From Cynocephalus volans (lineage: Eukaryota > Chordata > Mammalia > Dermoptera > Cynocephalidae): a stretch of DNA of 64,000 bases. The notes beneath the pieces are model-generated. The model worked only from the letters and a program-made list of their open reading frames with translations, was not told where the DNA came from and did no database searches. Positions 47,040 through 57,382 of the stretch are shown here, piece after piece. Position numbers and translations under genes: made by a program. The DNA is taken from positions 12,455,382 to 12,519,381 of the forward strand of contig NC_084474.1 of assembly GCF_027409185.1 (NCBI RefSeq), in the 5' to 3' direction. Positions within the stretch are counted from its first letter, which is position 1. The number at the start of each line of letters is the position of its first letter.

Positions 47040-48125
47040 CCTAGTTTTGAACTAGAAACTTGGAGGCACAATCTTTGACCCTGCTCGTCCTCTTCTCACA
47101 CCTCCAGTCAATCCTCAAGTTTTGTCCACACTACTCAAAATTACCTCTTGATCTGTTCATTTATCTCCATCCCATTTAATAGTTTTTTAGATCAAATCAC
47201 AATCATTTCTCAAAAAATTAGTGCAACAGCCTCTTCCCTGTTCCCCTCTCCCATAATGCCTGCTTCTAAGTGACACCAGAGGACAAAGAGATCTTTCTAG
47301 AATACGAACATGATGGTGTTAATTTTCTGATTAAATTTTGTCAGTGGATCCCCATTTCTACCTGGATATGGTTCAAACTCCTCAAGTTGATTCAGTCTTC
47401 TCTCTCTTCCTCTCTTCCCCCCCCAACCCCCCAGGGGTCTTACCCTATTCCAAAAGCTTTAAATACCACTTTATGCTAATGGATCCCAGATTTACATCGG
47501 CTAGACTCCTACCCAGACCTCTACCCTGAACTCAAGGCTCTTTTACACCATTTACTTTACATCTCCATTTGAATGACTCACAGGCATCTCAAAAATCTGT
47601 CTTTACCAAGATTTTCGATTTCCCTCCCCCAGTACTCATTTCAGGAAGCTGCTCAACGGCTCTAGTTGGGAAAACTAGAAATTATCTTTGATTCCTTTTT
47701 TCTCAGCCTGTACATCCAATCTACCTTTAGTTCTATTAATTCTATCTCTAAAACTTATCAAATCTATCCATTCCCACTAGTTGTCCAAGTCATCATCTTC
47801 TCTCACCTGGACCAGTGCAAAGCCTCCTGTTTCAGTATTCCTATCCTTGCCCCCCACCCCGCACTCATTAACTCCAATACACAGCAGCCAAAGGTAAAAA
47901 TATAAATCACATGATGTCACTTTCTTACTTAAAACCTTTCAGTGACAATGCTTTTAATGTAAAACCCAAAGTCCTTACCATGACTTTCTTGCCCTACTCA
48001 GCCTACATAGACTTACTACCTTCTCATTCACCACACCATGAGAGCAGACATTTACCTGCTCACTTTGAATTCCAAGCATCTAGGACAATGCCTGGTACAA
48101 TAAGTGTTTGTTAAAATAATGAATA
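47040..48125 (+). repeat. L2 LINE, long 3' portion
   Basis: TCTTTGACCCTGCTCGTCCT, ACCTCTTGATCTGTTC, ACCTGGACCAGTGCAAAGCC, AATCACATGATGTCACTTTC, CATGAGAGCAGACATTTACC and ACAATGCCTGGTACAATAAG occur in L2 order. An overlapping similar but older segment may be included near 47280-47560. Confidence 0.8.
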
Positions 48126-48409
48126 AGTGAGAGGCTTACAAGACCCTTCTCGGTCTGGTCTCTGCCTCAGCTAGTCTCTTTCTGGCTTCCCATGTCACAA
48201 TACGTGTTCCAACAAATGCTAGGAGTAGAATGAGAATAGGCAATGTCTATTTTATAAACACTTTGAGTGATGGCAACAGAAATCAAAGTGAGAAAACCCC
48301 AAGAGACAGGTGCAAACTCAATGACAGAACCAGGAGTGATTAACTCAGCCATCCTTCTTCCTCAGATGGACTTCTTGGGGCACCACTCGGCTCGTAACTT
48401 AAAGGGTTT

Positions 48410-48785
48410 TGAGGGTTTTTTTTTTCTTTTTCAATTTTGGTCAAATATGTATAGCATAAAATTCACTTTTACCCATAGAATCCAGTGGCATTAAGTATAT
48501 TCACATGTATTTCCAGAACTTTTTTGTCTTCCCAAATATCCATTAAACAATAACTCCCCTTTCCTTCCTCCCCCCAGCTCCTAGCACCTTCTATTCCACT
48601 TTCTATCTCTGTGAATTTGTCTATTCTTGGTACCTCATACAAATGGAATCATACAGTATTTGTCCTTTTATGTCTTACTTCACTTAGCATAATGTTTTCA
48701 AGGTTTGTCTGTGTTGTAGCACATATCGGAATTCTATTCCTTTTTATGGCTGAAGGATATAAGAGTTCATATTTAGTCCATTTGC
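48410..48785 (-). mobile_element. L1 3' region fragment, minus strand
   Basis: GTATAGCATAAAATTCACTT, TTCTATCTCTGTGAATTTGT, CTATTCTTGGTACCTCATAC, CTTAGCATAATGTTTTCAAG and TTCATATTTAGTCCA are typical antisense text of old L1M 3' ends. Confidence 0.78.
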
Positions 48786-48789
48786 CCAC

Positions 48790-49195
48790 CAAATATCTAT
48801 TAAACACTTTATTAAGGATCAAGTACTGTTCTAGGCACTAATGAGATAGGAATGAACAAAAGAGACAAAATTACTGCTTACTTCTTACAAATAAACAAGT
48901 GAACCTATATTATGTCAGATGGTGAAAAGTATTACGGAAAAAAACAGTATTTCAGGAGCAGCTGTACAGGAAGAGCGTCTAGAGGTGTAGGGTGAGACCA
49001 TGCACGTGGTACCTGGAGGGTTAGCGTATTAGTGTAAAGATTTTGGATTTTACTTTGAGATAAGAAGCCAATAGAAAGTTTGGAACTGCAGAGTGACATA
49101 ATCTGACCTACGTTTGAAGGGATAACTCTGGTTTCAGTATTGGGACTAGACTATGAGGGGGAACATGGCAAAGCAGAAGTGGGAAGAGTGTTAGG
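48790..49195 (+). repeat. Ancient LINE-like repeat, third copy
   Basis: ATCAAGTACTGTTCTAGGCA, GATGGTGAAAAGTATTACGG, AGATAAGAAGCCAATAGAAA and GTTTGAAGGGATAACTCTGG parallel the copies at 18.1 and 42.5 kb. Confidence 0.55.
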
Positions 49196-49198
49196 AGA

Positions 49199-49790
49199 GT
49201 CTATCAGTCAAAGTTCCCCAGAGAAAGAGTCAATAGTGTATGTGTGTTGGGGGGTGGGGAGAGAGACATGGAGAGAGATTTAAGAAATTGGCTCATGCAG
49301 CTGTGGAGGCTGGTGAATCTGAAATCTATAGGACAAGTCAGCAGTTGGGAAATTCAAATAAGAGTTGAAGTTGCAGTCTTGAGTCTTAAGTCTGAAGGAC
49401 AGGACAGGCAGGCTGGCAACTCAGGCAGGGTTTCTATGTTGCAACCTTGAGGCCAACTTCCTTCTGAAGGAGAATCTGTTCCATGCTTCTTTTCAGCTTC
49501 TGGTAGTTTGCTAGCAATCTTTGGCATTCCTTGGCTTGTAGGTGCATCACCCCGATTTCTGACTCCATGTTAACATGGCATTCTCCCTGTGGGCATGTCT
49601 GTGTCCAAATTTCCCTTTTTTAATAAAGATTCCAGTCACACTGGAGTAGTGCCACCCACTCTAGTATGACTTCATTAATAATTACATCTGCAACAACTCT
49701 ATTTCCAAATAAGGTCAAATTCTGAGGTACGGGAGATTAAGGTTTCAACGTACAAATTTTGGGGACACAAGTCAACCTATAACCCAGGAT
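49199..49790 (-). mobile_element. MLT1-like LTR, minus strand
   Basis: AGTTCCCCAGAGAAAGAGTC, TTGGCTCATGCAGCTGTGGA, CATTCCTTGGCTTGTAGGTG, CAACAACTCTATTTCCAAAT and TAAGGTCAAATTCTGAGGTA are MaLR LTR-like in antisense. The left part may belong to a different element. Confidence 0.55.
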
Positions 49791-51100
49791 GATAGCTATG
49801 AATATGAGAAGCAGTTGGATTTGGCAAGAGAGTATAAAAAAGAGAGTCAGGGATACTACAAACAAAAATAATCAAGTCGACATTTACTAAGGTGGTGAAG
49901 ATTGCAGGAGGAGAAGGTTTGGAGGGAAAATCAAGAGTTTTGGACATAATAACTATTCAGATAAAGCCCCATCTCCTACCCTAAGCCCCTCACTTGGTTA
50001 CCAATACCGGAGGCAGAGAACCCAGTTATCTCTGCAACAGCAGGGCAGACAGAGACTTAGTGTTTCCTTCCCCCAGACATACATGACACCTAAGTAGCTC
50101 TCATTTCTGGTCCACTCCACTTCCCTTTCCAGTCCCTCCTTCCTCGTTATCATTGCCTCCATTATACAACATCTCCTTATGACATCTCCACATAAGCCTT
50201 AAGCATAAATACATCTTAAAAGTTATTAAAAGAATGGATAAAGTCAGAACTAATCATGAGCTGCAGAGATAGTCTTTTTAACGGTTGTATTTTCATTAGA
50301 AACATTGAGATTCTAAGTGAGCCTTAATAGAAACATGTTATTAATAGTTTAGTTGGCTTAAAATTAATATTAGCCTGTGATTCTAATAGTCATGGTTTGT
50401 TTAGCTTATTTATATTGCCACCTTCCAATGTGCAAAATTAACAATCCGTGCAGGCAAAGATTTGCCATTATAGTTTTCAGTCACTGTCAGCTGGATTCTT
50501 AGATCCAAGTGTAAGAACTACTTCTCCAAGCAACAGAAAATAAAAATGTATAATACAGCTAAACCACAGCAAAGTGGAATTTTAAAATTAAAGTTCAAGA
50601 GAAAATAGGTCATTTCATAAAATTAAATCTAACTTCGAATTCCATTCTGTGATTTAAACTCTAAAGGCTCTCAGAAATTTTTGGTAAAGGGGTAGTTTAT
50701 CCTGCTTTGTGTATTTCCTTTATGAAATAGTCCTATTTAGGAATGAATGAAAATCTTCCATTTGGAAGGGCTGACATTATCGATGTTGACTTGGGGTGTG
50801 GTGATTTTCTAGTCTGCATAAAAAAGGCATTCTGGTCACTGGTGAACAGACAACATGATTAATTAGGGAAGCGGCTGTTCAATTCTAATAAAGTATTCCC
50901 TAAGTCTTCTGGATCCCTAAAGACCAGTGCTTTCAGAAGTACGGATTCCATGATGATTCCATTTTGTGGCTAACGTTACTGAAACCCTCAGACTTCCATC
51001 TAGAATCTGGCCTGAAAGGAAGCCAGGGCTCTCTGGAGCACAGCACCGGAAGGTCTTCCCTCAGATAACCTTTCTCAGATCGAATTACGTGGCCTATTGA
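49791..51100. other. RGS20 intron 1, unassigned
   Basis: AT-rich intronic sequence up to the CpG-rich block. No exon, RNA gene or repeat recognised. Confidence 0.5.
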
Positions 51101-52600
51101 TACTCTGTAGCTCTGTCCTTGCCAGACGGGCGGAAGGAAGTGGGTGGACTCCAGCACCCCACACCTGTCAGGCTTCACACCCCGCTAGATAGAGAAGCCG
51201 CTGGGTTCCCAGGCCAGCCTCGCTGCGCCTGCAGAGGGGGAGGCCGCGAGCCAGAAGTCGCGGGGAAGACCAGTCGCGAATGTCTCCAGAGGAGCAAAGC
51301 AGCCGAGCTAGGCTTTTCTGGGATCGGTTTGGGGACTTCTGTTCTGCCTGGACATTTCCACCACTTCCCTCACAAGAGTCTCTGTCTTGAAACCCAGGAC
51401 CCAAGCAAACTGCCTAACGAAGCGCGCCCGCGGAAGGGGTGTGCAAGCGACTTGGGAAGAAAGGCTGGGGGAGGGGAGAAAAGAGAAGGGTCAGATTTCA
51501 GGTTCACAAGTTCTCACAGAACGATCTGAAAACGTGAGCTAGAGACGCCAAATTGTGGCACCCTCGAAAGGCCCCCGAAGCTCCTCGGGCCCCTCGGAGT
51601 TGGGCGTGCGTCTCAGGGGCGTGCCGGGCGCTCCCTCTCGGCATTTTCGGCTTCACTCGGGCCGGTGCGTGACAGCGGGTCGGGAAGGTGGTGGGTGGGC
51701 CCGGCCGGTCCTCTCCCGACTTCTCAGCGTAGGGTCCCGCCGGCCCGGTGCCCGCGTCGCGTCGGCGTGGAGCAAACCCCGGCTGGGAGCTGGGAGCAGA
51801 CTCGGCCACGGCCCGCCCGGGTCCTGCCGCCTCCAGACTGCAGAGACCACGTGGCGCCGCCTGAGCCCCCACCCCAAGCCCCAGCCCGAGGGGAGCGACC
51901 CCGGCTCTGAGCGTTTCCCACATCGCCCATCTCCCCGCTCCAGTGAGCTGTTGGCGTTTCCCCAAAAGCCTCCCGGGCTCCCAGCTCCAGCCCCTAAAAT
52001 AAACAACACTCCTAGCCAAAAAGCGGAGGAGGGGAGCCTCAGAACCGGGAGAATGAAAATAGAGGGAGAAGGGCCCGATTCTCCAGGAAAAGGCGATGAG
52101 GGGAAGCGAAACAGCGAACTCACTCGGAAATGCAAACCGAGCGCCACTCCCCCGGCGCCCACAAGCCACCGAAAGACACAGCAGCCCGCGCGCTCGGCGG
52201 CTTCCCAGGAACGGCCTCATGAATGAGAACGGGTTGCTAGGTTTCCTCCCTCCCTCCCGACAATCGCTTCCCACAAGACTTCCACCGCCGAAGGAAAACA
52301 TGCCGGGCCCGGTGACTGCACGGCGGGGGAACCGAGCCGGGCCCACGAGGCCGCCCGCGGCCGCTCCCGCCTTCAGAACCCTGGAGAGCGGCCGCCGCGC
52401 CCCCGGAACCCGCGCCCCCCTCCCGCGCCTCACCACCCTCACTTTCGTTCGCTGCTTCCCGCCTCCACCTTCACTTTTCTTGGCAACCACCACTCTTGTT
52501 TTTCACACACAGATGAAACTGGGGTTTTTTTGTTGTTTGTTTTGCTTGAGGGGGGTGTTTGGGCTGTCCGAGTTAGGTTCCGGTTTATAACTATTGCACT
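51100..52600. promoter_or_regulatory. CpG-rich block without recognised exon
   Basis: A second GC- and CpG-dense block of about 1.5 kb lies in the RGS20 intron, 1 kb before the main island and separated from it by ordinary sequence with MIR and DNA-transposon relics. I recognise no coding exon in it. The 329-residue minus frame at 51504-52493 has the arginine, glycine and proline excess expected from CpG-island translation. It could be an alternative RGS20 promoter, a regulatory shore or the start of a non-coding RNA. Confidence 0.6.
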
Positions 52601-52679
52601 AAACGTCAGTGCTCCAAGAAGCCCTGAGAGCGCCTCAGAGATGAAGGCCTGAACCAGACAGGTGGCCTTAAAAAGCGAT

Positions 52680-52800
52680 TGAATTCAATGCCTCTACTTT
52701 ATAAATGAAGTAGATGAACTCAAAGAATAAAGAGACCTTCCCAAAGTTAGCCGCCACGTTACGGGCAAGGCCGGGTCTAGAACCCTGGGCTCCTGACTTC
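52680..52800 (-). repeat. MIR SINE relic, minus strand
   Basis: AATGAAGTAGATGAACTCAA, CCTTCCCAAAGTTAGCCGCC and GGGTCTAGAACCCTGGGCTC are the complement of a MIR body, lying between the two CpG-rich blocks. Confidence 0.65.
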
Positions 52801-53204
52801 TAAACTAATACTTCCCTCCACTTTCCAAGAAAAAAAAAAAAAAACTTTTACTTCCACCCTCATCGCTTAGGTCTCCTAGTGGAAGTGGAGAGGCCTGTGT
52901 TCCCGAGAATAAGATGGACACATGCAGTGTGGAAAGGGGGCCTGCAGAGTGTGCACGTGAGGTCACAGTCCCAGCACTGAGTCTCGGTCTGCCCCATTTC
53001 ATACCCTCCCCTTCCCCGCTCCACCCCGCCTGAGGTGAATCTGAGATCCTCAGCCACTTAGTCCAACTCTGTGCGTCTAGGGACTTCCGGAGGTGGGAAA
53101 GGACTTGGGGACGAGCGAGGATCCGAGGACGGAGGGGAGAGCAAGAGTTGCAAAAGTGGACTAAAAGGTTTTCTTCCAAACCAGGAGATATGAACGCAGG
53201 CCCT

Positions 53205-53370
53205 TCCATACACTGCATCTCACACTTAATGTACAATCCCCTGAGAATGTTAATACACAGATTCTGATGCAGTAGGTTGGGACAGGGCCACAGATTCTGT
53301 GTTTCTAACAAGCTCGTAGGTGTTAGTGAAGCTGCTGGTCCACAGACCACACTTGGAGAAGCACGGAGCT
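53205..53370. mobile_element. hAT-type DNA transposon relic (MER family)
   Basis: AGATTCTGATGCAGTAGGTT, GATTCTGTGTTTCTAACAAG and TGGTCCACAGACCACACTTG match a common mammalian non-autonomous DNA transposon text. Which MER family is uncertain. Confidence 0.55.
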
Positions 53371-53578
53371 GGGGCGGAGGAGAGAAGGAAGGGGGAAGAA
53401 TCTAACCACAGGCTTTTCCTTTTGCTTTCACCGACCTTTCTCTTGCACCCCCAGAGCAACGACTCAGTGCAGTAGTAAACGACCCCATCTGAGTAGCTGG
53501 ACACAGCAGTAACGGTTTGCTGGTTTTGTTTCTCACCCTCCTCCTCCCCCTGCCCGCCCCACCGCCGGCCCTGCGCAG

Positions 53579-53905
53579 CGCCCGGACTCGCCCGCCGCCC
53601 CGAAGCTGCTCAGCCTCCTGTCTAGCCCGCTCTCCGGCCTCGCGCGGTTCTTCTCTCACCTTCTCCGGCGACCCCCTTCGGAGGCTCCCCGGCGGCGCCC
53701 GGACTTCTCCTCCCTGCTTCCCGCCCGGCCGGCCGCCAGGCTCTCGCGGGGTCACGAGGAGTTGCCGGGCCGCCTCTCGCTTCTGCTCGGGGCGGTGCTG
53801 GCACTGCCCGATCGACCCCCGGGGGGTCGCCCGCCGAGGCCGGCCGGTCGGGTCGCCGAGCCCAGGGAAGAGGACGCCGGCGCCGAGCAGAGTTCGCCCA
53901 CGCCC
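53579..53905 (+). CDS. RGS20: RGS20 second coding exon of the long isoform (GC-rich, proline/arginine-rich)
   Basis: The exon is 327 nt (109 codons), phase 0 at both ends, between a long pyrimidine tract ending GCGCAG (acceptor AG 53577-53578) and a GTGAGT donor (53906). The frame runs RPDSPAAPK..., then FFSHLLRRPPSEAPRRRPD, then RLSRGHEELPGRLSLLL and ...EQSSPTP. This is the disordered, basic, proline-rich region specific to the long RGS20 isoform. It joins in frame to the 31.1-kb exon across a 22-kb intron. The human protein, as I remember it, has about six residues (SFPPAQ) at the exon start; here the nearest usable AG gives ...DVQ then RPDSP, so the acceptor seems shifted by 18 nt. Base composition is strongly GC-rich, unlike the first exon, because it lies at the edge of a CpG island. 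No stop is present in this frame. Confidence 0.92.
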
Positions 53906-54301
53906 GTGAGTACCGGGGTCTCCACCACGCCCCACCCGGCCTCACGCGGACGCCAGCCTCTCCCACCCTCCCTCGCCGCGACCGGCCCGCCCCACCCGGG
54001 GCCCGCAGGGGGGACGGCGGAGGGTCCGGGCAGGACAGAGCACGTTCAGAGGAAAGGGCGCCGGCTGCTCCCCGACACCCCACCCGCCCCCGGAAGACAC
54101 TCTGAGCTACTTTTTCCTGGGCCATTTCCTTCCCAGGGCCCAAAGAAGCGGGAGGCAGCCCTCGCCCTTCCCCGAGGCTGCGTTTCAAACTCTCCGCCTG
54201 TGGCGCTCCTCCCCCCTCGGAGCCTCCCCCAGACGCGCCTCCACCCGCTCCTAGCGCTCGCGATCCCACTCCCCTGCCCTCTCGGCAGCAAGGGAGGAAA
54301 T

Positions 54302-54309
54302 GACGTGAT
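54302..54309 (+). promoter_or_regulatory. CRE-like site TGACGTGA
   Basis: TGACGTGA within the RGS20 CpG island differs from the CREB/ATF palindrome TGACGTCA by one base. The motif is seen; its use is speculative. Confidence 0.35.
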
Positions 54310-55033
54310 GTTATTTTTGTGTCAGGCCAGTTTCCAGCTTCAGTTTTCCTCCGAGCTCGGGGCGCACGGCCTCAGTGGCCCGGCCGAGTCCCACTCCCGA
54401 GGGTCCACCGCGAGCCACAGAGCTGGGGTCACGGTGCCTCCGTCAGCCGGTCTCCCCTCCCCCGACCTCTGCAGTCCCTGCCGACAGTCTCAGTGCGGAG
54501 TTGGAATTGGTTGTCCCCCGTCCACCCCCTACCGTTGCCAGGTGGGGCCTCCTGGCTTCCGCGGGCCGGGGGAGGGTGAAGAGCCCCTTTCCTGTGCGGG
54601 AGAACCCGAGGCGGGGACAGAGCTCAGAGCGGCGCCCCGGGGCAGTGGAGAAGGTAGTAGGCTGCCCTGCAGAGGCGGGCAGTCCCCAGGCGTGACTCCC
54701 GAGGAACCGAGCACCCCCTCTGCGCGGCGCCCCACACCCCCGCTCCCCCCTCCGGCCCTTTTCATTCATAAGGTGCAAACACGCCGTCCCTCACGCTGGA
54801 GTCTCTCGCTCGGCCCCCGCGCGCCGACGCGACAGAGAGGGGGCTCCGCAGATGCCCTCAGCGCTCGCCTGGCGTCGCACCCACACTCTTGGTATCTCCT
54901 AATCGCGAACTGGAGGAGGGGCGCTGCCGCCTGGGCGCGGGGGGTGCCCCCCCGTGGGGCCTCGGGGGTGCCCCCGGCACCCGTCACCGTGGCGCGAGTC
55001 GCCGCGGGAGGGAGGCGAGACCTGGGATTGCCC

Positions 55034-55062
55034 GGGAGGGGGAGGGGGAGTAAGGGGGCGGG
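55034..55062 (+). promoter_or_regulatory. G-quadruplex-forming motif upstream of the RGS20 short-isoform start
   Basis: Five G-runs of 3, 5, 5, 5 and 3 bases lie within 29 bp on the plus strand, separated by 1, 1, 5 and 1 bases, about 140 bp before the ATG at 55199. This satisfies the usual quadruplex pattern and could act in the promoter or in the 5' UTR RNA. Confidence 0.6.
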
Positions 55063-55198
55063 AAGAGGCAGAGCAGGGAAAGGAAGAGGGACAGAGAAGA
55101 CCGAGGGCTGGAGGAAGGGGAAAGCCGAGCAGAGCCATCGCGGGTGTAGAAAGCGCTGCACTCGGCATTGCAATAAAAATAAGACCCACGCGGGACGC

Positions 55199-55267
55199 AT
55201 GCGCACGGCCAACGGAGGCAAGCCGGCCGGAGCTTCCCCAGCCGCTAGCGGGGTGGACAGTGGGACC
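55199..55267 (+). CDS. RGS20: RGS20 alternative first coding exon (short isoform)
   Basis: This exon encodes 23 residues, beginning MRTANGGKPAGAS and ending GVDSGT, and stops at a GTGAGTACC donor after a whole codon (phase 0). It corresponds to the N-terminus I recall for the shorter human RGS20 isoform (MRTADGGEPAGASS...), with the same count of 23 residues before the shared next exon. Because its donor phase equals that of the exon ending at 53905, both can splice to the same downstream exon (expected to begin QMGSER, not found in this window). It lies in the middle of the large CpG island, so it is probably driven by the broad island promoter. The ATG sits in CGC-ATG-CGC, with a GCATGCGCA (NRF1-like) sequence overlapping it. 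The 5' untranslated part upstream is not delimited. Confidence 0.88.
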
Positions 55268-56984
55268 GTGAGTACCCCGCTTCCTCAACACCCCCTTCTT
55301 CCTCTCGCACTCGCCCCGAGGCCTGGGGCTGGCAAGTGGCAGACGCGGGGAGGGGTGCGCACGCTCGGCGGGACCTCCGGCTCCCTTCCTCGCTGCCGTG
55401 GCGGGAGCGGGTTCGAGTCGGTCGCCCCTTCGGAAAGCCGCCTCTTAGCGCGTGTCGGGGAACGGGGGTCGGGTACTGAGGGTGTGTCCGTGTCTGAAGG
55501 ACGTCCGCACGATTCCACCTGGGTCTGTGACTGGGTGAGGGACGCGGGAGTCTAGCCCTTAAAGCCTAAAATTCGTATCGACCACCCGCACCCGTATTCG
55601 GGTAACTCCAGGCGGGTGGAAGAGTCGGTGTTCTCACTGGATGGGACAAGGACGAAGACGTGGCCGGGTGCCCGAGGCGGGTCGTTGGAGCGCAGGTGGG
55701 AAGGACAGGGAGACACTCCCGGGAATCGCGGTACCTCCCTTTCGGAGAAGTGCCACCCAGGCGGAGGACCGCAGGAGCAGGGCGGGGAAGGGGACGCCCG
55801 CACGTGGGCCCGGGAGGATCGGCGCAGTGTCCGCGTTTGCCCAGAGCCTCTGTTCAGGCTCCTGAAACCGAGTGGACAGAGCTGTCCCCCACCCCTTGCC
55901 TGCGCCAAGGCGGTTAAGGTGCGGGCGCCGCGGGGGTTTTCCTTGAACAACACCCGGGTGCTCGATCTCCCACACTCGCAGAGCTGCGCTGGGGAAGTTG
56001 GAAGGAGTCGGGGCGCCCCGGCTGCGGAGGGTGGAGGGGCGGGGGTTGGGTGCAGAAGGAGGCTGCAACGCGGGACGGCGGTGGGCGTTGGGGGCCTGGG
56101 GCCTTAGGAGGGGCGGCGCGCCAAGACGGAGTGGGCTTTTGGGGGTCTGTGTGAGTGGCGGTTCCCACCACCCAACTCGGGCGGGGAGGGGCTTGGAAGA
56201 GGCACCGCGCAGGGACTGGGGTGGGCTTAGGAGGCGGGGGGTCTGTGTGCAGAGACCGTTCCCCCCCGACTGCGGGGGACAGAGTGCAGGACTGTGGGGG
56301 AGTGAGGGCGGGAGGGCCTAGCGCGCCGCGACCCTGGTGAAGAGTGCTGGCGGCCGGGCGAGGGGAGCCGGAGCCAGCAGCGGCTGCCCCCGCGCCCGCG
56401 GCGGCGGCAGGGTGGAGAGGTGAACGTACGGGATTTCCATCCGGGAGGAGGAAAGCGTTGGAGGGGAAATCTCTCCTCGCCTCCTTTCCTCCTCAGGATC
56501 TGGCAGAGGCCAATCACTCTTTGTCTGCTCCCACTCCCCACCCAGCCAGTGTCCTCGGTGCGGGCAGGACCCTCTGGCCCACTGGCTAGCAGAAGCAGTC
56601 ACCCGCCCTCTGGGGCTCTACATCGTCCCCGGAGTGTGGAGAGCACGGAGCTCCTGCATCAGTCTCCAGTCACCGTCGTCGGGTCAGTGCCGTTCCTCCG
56701 GGGCACAGGTGGCAGGGCTTCTGCGTGGCTTGGCTTTATTTCATTTGTAGTGGTTCCAGGCCGTGGAATTGACTAAGTCCAAGTTCACTAAACGGTATGA
56801 CTTCCTCCCCGGACTTGGCAAGGATATTTGTAGTGGAGTGACTATCTGTAAAGTCTTTGGCACAACCGTGATTTGCAATTTACTATTTTTATTAAGTATT
56901 TTTTCCTCGAAACCGGATTATCTACTGGGATCTCATCCTGTTTATCTTCTGTTCAAGTGTCATCTTTTCTATCACGTATCAGTG

Positions 56985-57185
56985 ACGCATATGAGAAGCA
57001 ATGAGCTCTGTAACTCTCTGGGTTCAAATCTCAACCTAGCTGTGGCAAGTTACTTAATCTCTCTGTGCCTTAGTATTATCATCTATAAAATGGAGCTAAG
57101 AGTACCTACCTCATGAGCTAGCTGCCAGCATTCAATAAACTAATATGGTAGAGTTCTTATAAATGGCTGGCACATACCAACCAAA
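56985..57185 (+). repeat. MIR SINE relic
   Basis: TGGGTTCAAATCTCAACCTA, GTGGCAAGTTACTTAATCTC, TCTGTGCCTTAGTATTATCA, CTACCTCATGAGCTAGCTGC and GCTGGCACATACC make a nearly full MIR in order. Confidence 0.88.
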
Positions 57186-57284
57186 AGCTATTGTTATATT
57201 ATTATATTGATTCTAAATTAGCTAAGTAGACTTCACAATATAAAAAGTTCAGGAACAAAATGCATTTTTTGTGTGCCATATGTT

Positions 57285-57382
57285 GGGTTGGCAGGTTAGC
57301 TCGCTTGGTTAGAGCATGGTGCTGAGAACACCAAGGTCAAAGATTTGGATCCCCACACCAGCGAGCACCCCCCCCCCCAAAA
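57285..57382 (+). mobile_element. CYN-type SINE, plus strand
   Basis: GGGTTGGCAGGTTAGCTCGC, TTGGTTAGAGCATGGTGCTG, ACACCAAGGTCAAAGATTTG and GATCCCCACACCAGCGAGC are followed by an unusual C run instead of a long A tail. It lies in the RGS20 intron. Confidence 0.88.

Larger units (their letters stand above)
53500..56700 (+). promoter_or_regulatory. RGS20: Large CpG island and promoter region of the RGS20 short isoform
   Basis: About 3.2 kb of very GC- and CpG-rich sequence carries two RGS20 coding exons. Promoter-like content includes a CRE-like TGACGTGA near 54302, a G-run cluster at 55034-55062 and an NRF1-like GCATGCGCA over the 55199 ATG. No TATA box is evident. Numerous long open frames on both strands here are a result of stop-poor GC-rich composition. 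Confidence 0.85.

Noticed and set aside
51504-52493. 329-residue open frame on the minus strand in the CpG-rich block
   Set aside because: Composition (R, G, P, A excess), overlapping long frames in several other frames, and no recognisable domain point to CpG-island artefact.
53762-55555. 597-residue open frame on the plus strand
   Set aside because: It overlaps the true RGS20 exon in the correct frame at first, but runs through the GTGAGT donor at 53906 into intron. Its length comes from the stop-poor CpG island.
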